Shown: positions 6,120 through 6,768 of the stretch, one piece after another | Position numbering within the stretch: position 1 is the stretch's first letter | Layout: each line of letters starts with the position of its first letter | Assembly (NCBI GenBank): GCA_030693565.1 | Contig: JAUYAJ010000207.1 | Span: forward strand, 1 to 6,768 | Source of the DNA: Rubrivivax sp. | Lineage (GTDB): Bacteria; Pseudomonadota; Gammaproteobacteria; Burkholderiales; Burkholderiaceae_C | Length of the DNA: 6,768 bases | Reading direction: 5' to 3' | Program-made: the position numbers and the translations under genes | The notes under the pieces: generated by a model | The model's input: only the letters and a program-made list of their open reading frames with translations | Databases searched by the model: none | What the model was told of the DNA's origin: nothing

Positions 6120-6768
6120 TCAAGAAATTCATCGGCCGTCTGCTCGGTCGCAAAGAAGAAGCCGCCGTCGCCGAAGTGCCGCAGGGCCGGCGCGTCGAGG
6201 TGCCGGCCAGCGAGCACGGCATCAACCCGGCGCTGCTCGACGACAACGCGGTGCGCGTCGTGCGCACGCTCAAGGACGCTGGCTACGAGGCCTACATCGT
6301 CGGCGGCGCGGTGCGCGACCTGCTGGTGGGCTTGCGGCCCAAGGACTTCGACGTCGCCACCGACGCCACGCCCGAGCAGGTCAAGGCGCTGTTCCGCCGC
6401 GCCTTCATCATCGGCCGGCGCTTTCGCATCGTCCATGTGATCTACGGCCGCGGCCGCGAGCATGAGGTGATCGAGGTGTCGACCTTTCGCGCCTTGCTCG
6501 AAGCCAACGCGGCCGAGCAGGTCGGCGGCAACGAGAAGACCTCGAAGGCCGAGCTGGCCGGCAAGTCGCATGTGGTCGATGCCAGCGGCCGCGTGCTGCG
6601 CGACAACGTCTGGGGGCCGCAGATCGAAGACGCGGCGCGGCGCGACTTCACCGTCAACGCGCTGTACTACGACCCGGTGACGCAGATCGTGGTCGACTAC
6701 CACCGCGGCCTGGCCGACTCGCGGGCCCGTCTGCTGCGCATGATCGGCGACCCCGAACTGCGTTATCG
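6116..6768 (+). CDS. pcnB: Poly(A) polymerase I (partial, N-terminal 217 codons)
   Basis: Template-independent nucleotidyltransferase that adds 3' poly(A) tails to RNAs and marks them for decay; in E. coli it also controls plasmid copy number by destabilising RNA I. The frame stays open to the right edge; the E. coli protein is 465 residues, so roughly half is present. Visible motifs are YIVGGAVRDLLVG (G63-G64, R67-D68), the catalytic pair D77 and D79 in PKDFDVATDATPEQ, FRRAFIIGRRFRIVHV, EVSTFR, and EDAARRDFTVNALYYDP, then the start of the RMIGDPELRY block. RRDFTVNAL and IGDPE also occur in the related CCA-adding enzyme. The IIGRRFRIVHV segment, the basic N-terminal extension (MIKKFIGRLLGRKEE) and the length before GGAVRD favour poly(A) polymerase. 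The ATG at 6116 overlaps the stop of the HAD gene by 4 bp (ATGA), so it is probably translationally coupled and transcribed from the murJ side. Confidence 0.93.
   Translation, partial: MIKKFIGRLLGRKEEAAVAEVPQGRRVEVPASEHGINPALLDDNAVRVVRTLKDAGYEAYIVGGAVRDLLVGLRPKDFDVATDATPEQVKALFRRAFIIGRRFRIVHVIYGRGREHEVIEVSTFRALLEANAAEQVGGNEKTSKAELAGKSHVVDASGRVLRDNVWGPQIEDAARRDFTVNALYYDPVTQIVVDYHRGLADSRARLLRMIGDPELRY

Overview
The window is about two-thirds G+C and reads as an ordinary, gene-dense chromosomal segment of a betaproteobacterium, most likely of the order Burkholderiales (Rubrivivax/Leptothrix/Comamonadaceae-like). This rests on the DUF3579 gene, the extended 100-residue S20 with its LASGRKRARQDV start, the style of the ArgD and MurJ proteins, and the gene order. 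The placement comes from recognising families, not from a search.

Left part (1-1639): an acetylornithine aminotransferase gene (argD) runs leftward, and its last few codons lie beyond the left edge. Divergent from it across 96 bp is a small DUF3579 gene.

Middle (1640-2307): rpsT (ribosomal protein S20) runs leftward and converges on the DUF3579 gene. The short gap between them holds a 30-bp unit repeated about three times. Each unit can fold into a GC hairpin, and at least two units look like rho-independent terminators for rpsT. To the right, rpsT and murJ are divergent and share a 238-bp region with a good leftward promoter for rpsT and a perfect rightward TATAAT before murJ.

Right part (2308-6768): five genes lie head to tail on the + strand: murJ (lipid II flippase), a SirB1-type transglutaminase-like protein, hda (regulatory inactivator of DnaA), a HAD-IB phosphatase and the first 217 codons of pcnB (poly(A) polymerase I). 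Gaps are 19 and 17 bp, then two 4-bp ATGA overlaps, so they are probably one transcription unit with translational coupling. The unit would link envelope synthesis, replication control and RNA turnover; whether that grouping matters physiologically is inference.

I see no mobile element, CRISPR array, RNA gene, phage gene or defence cassette, and no convincing new multi-gene system. The points most worth a second look are a proline in place of the near-invariant PLP-contacting glutamine in ArgD, and the tandemly repeated terminator after rpsT.
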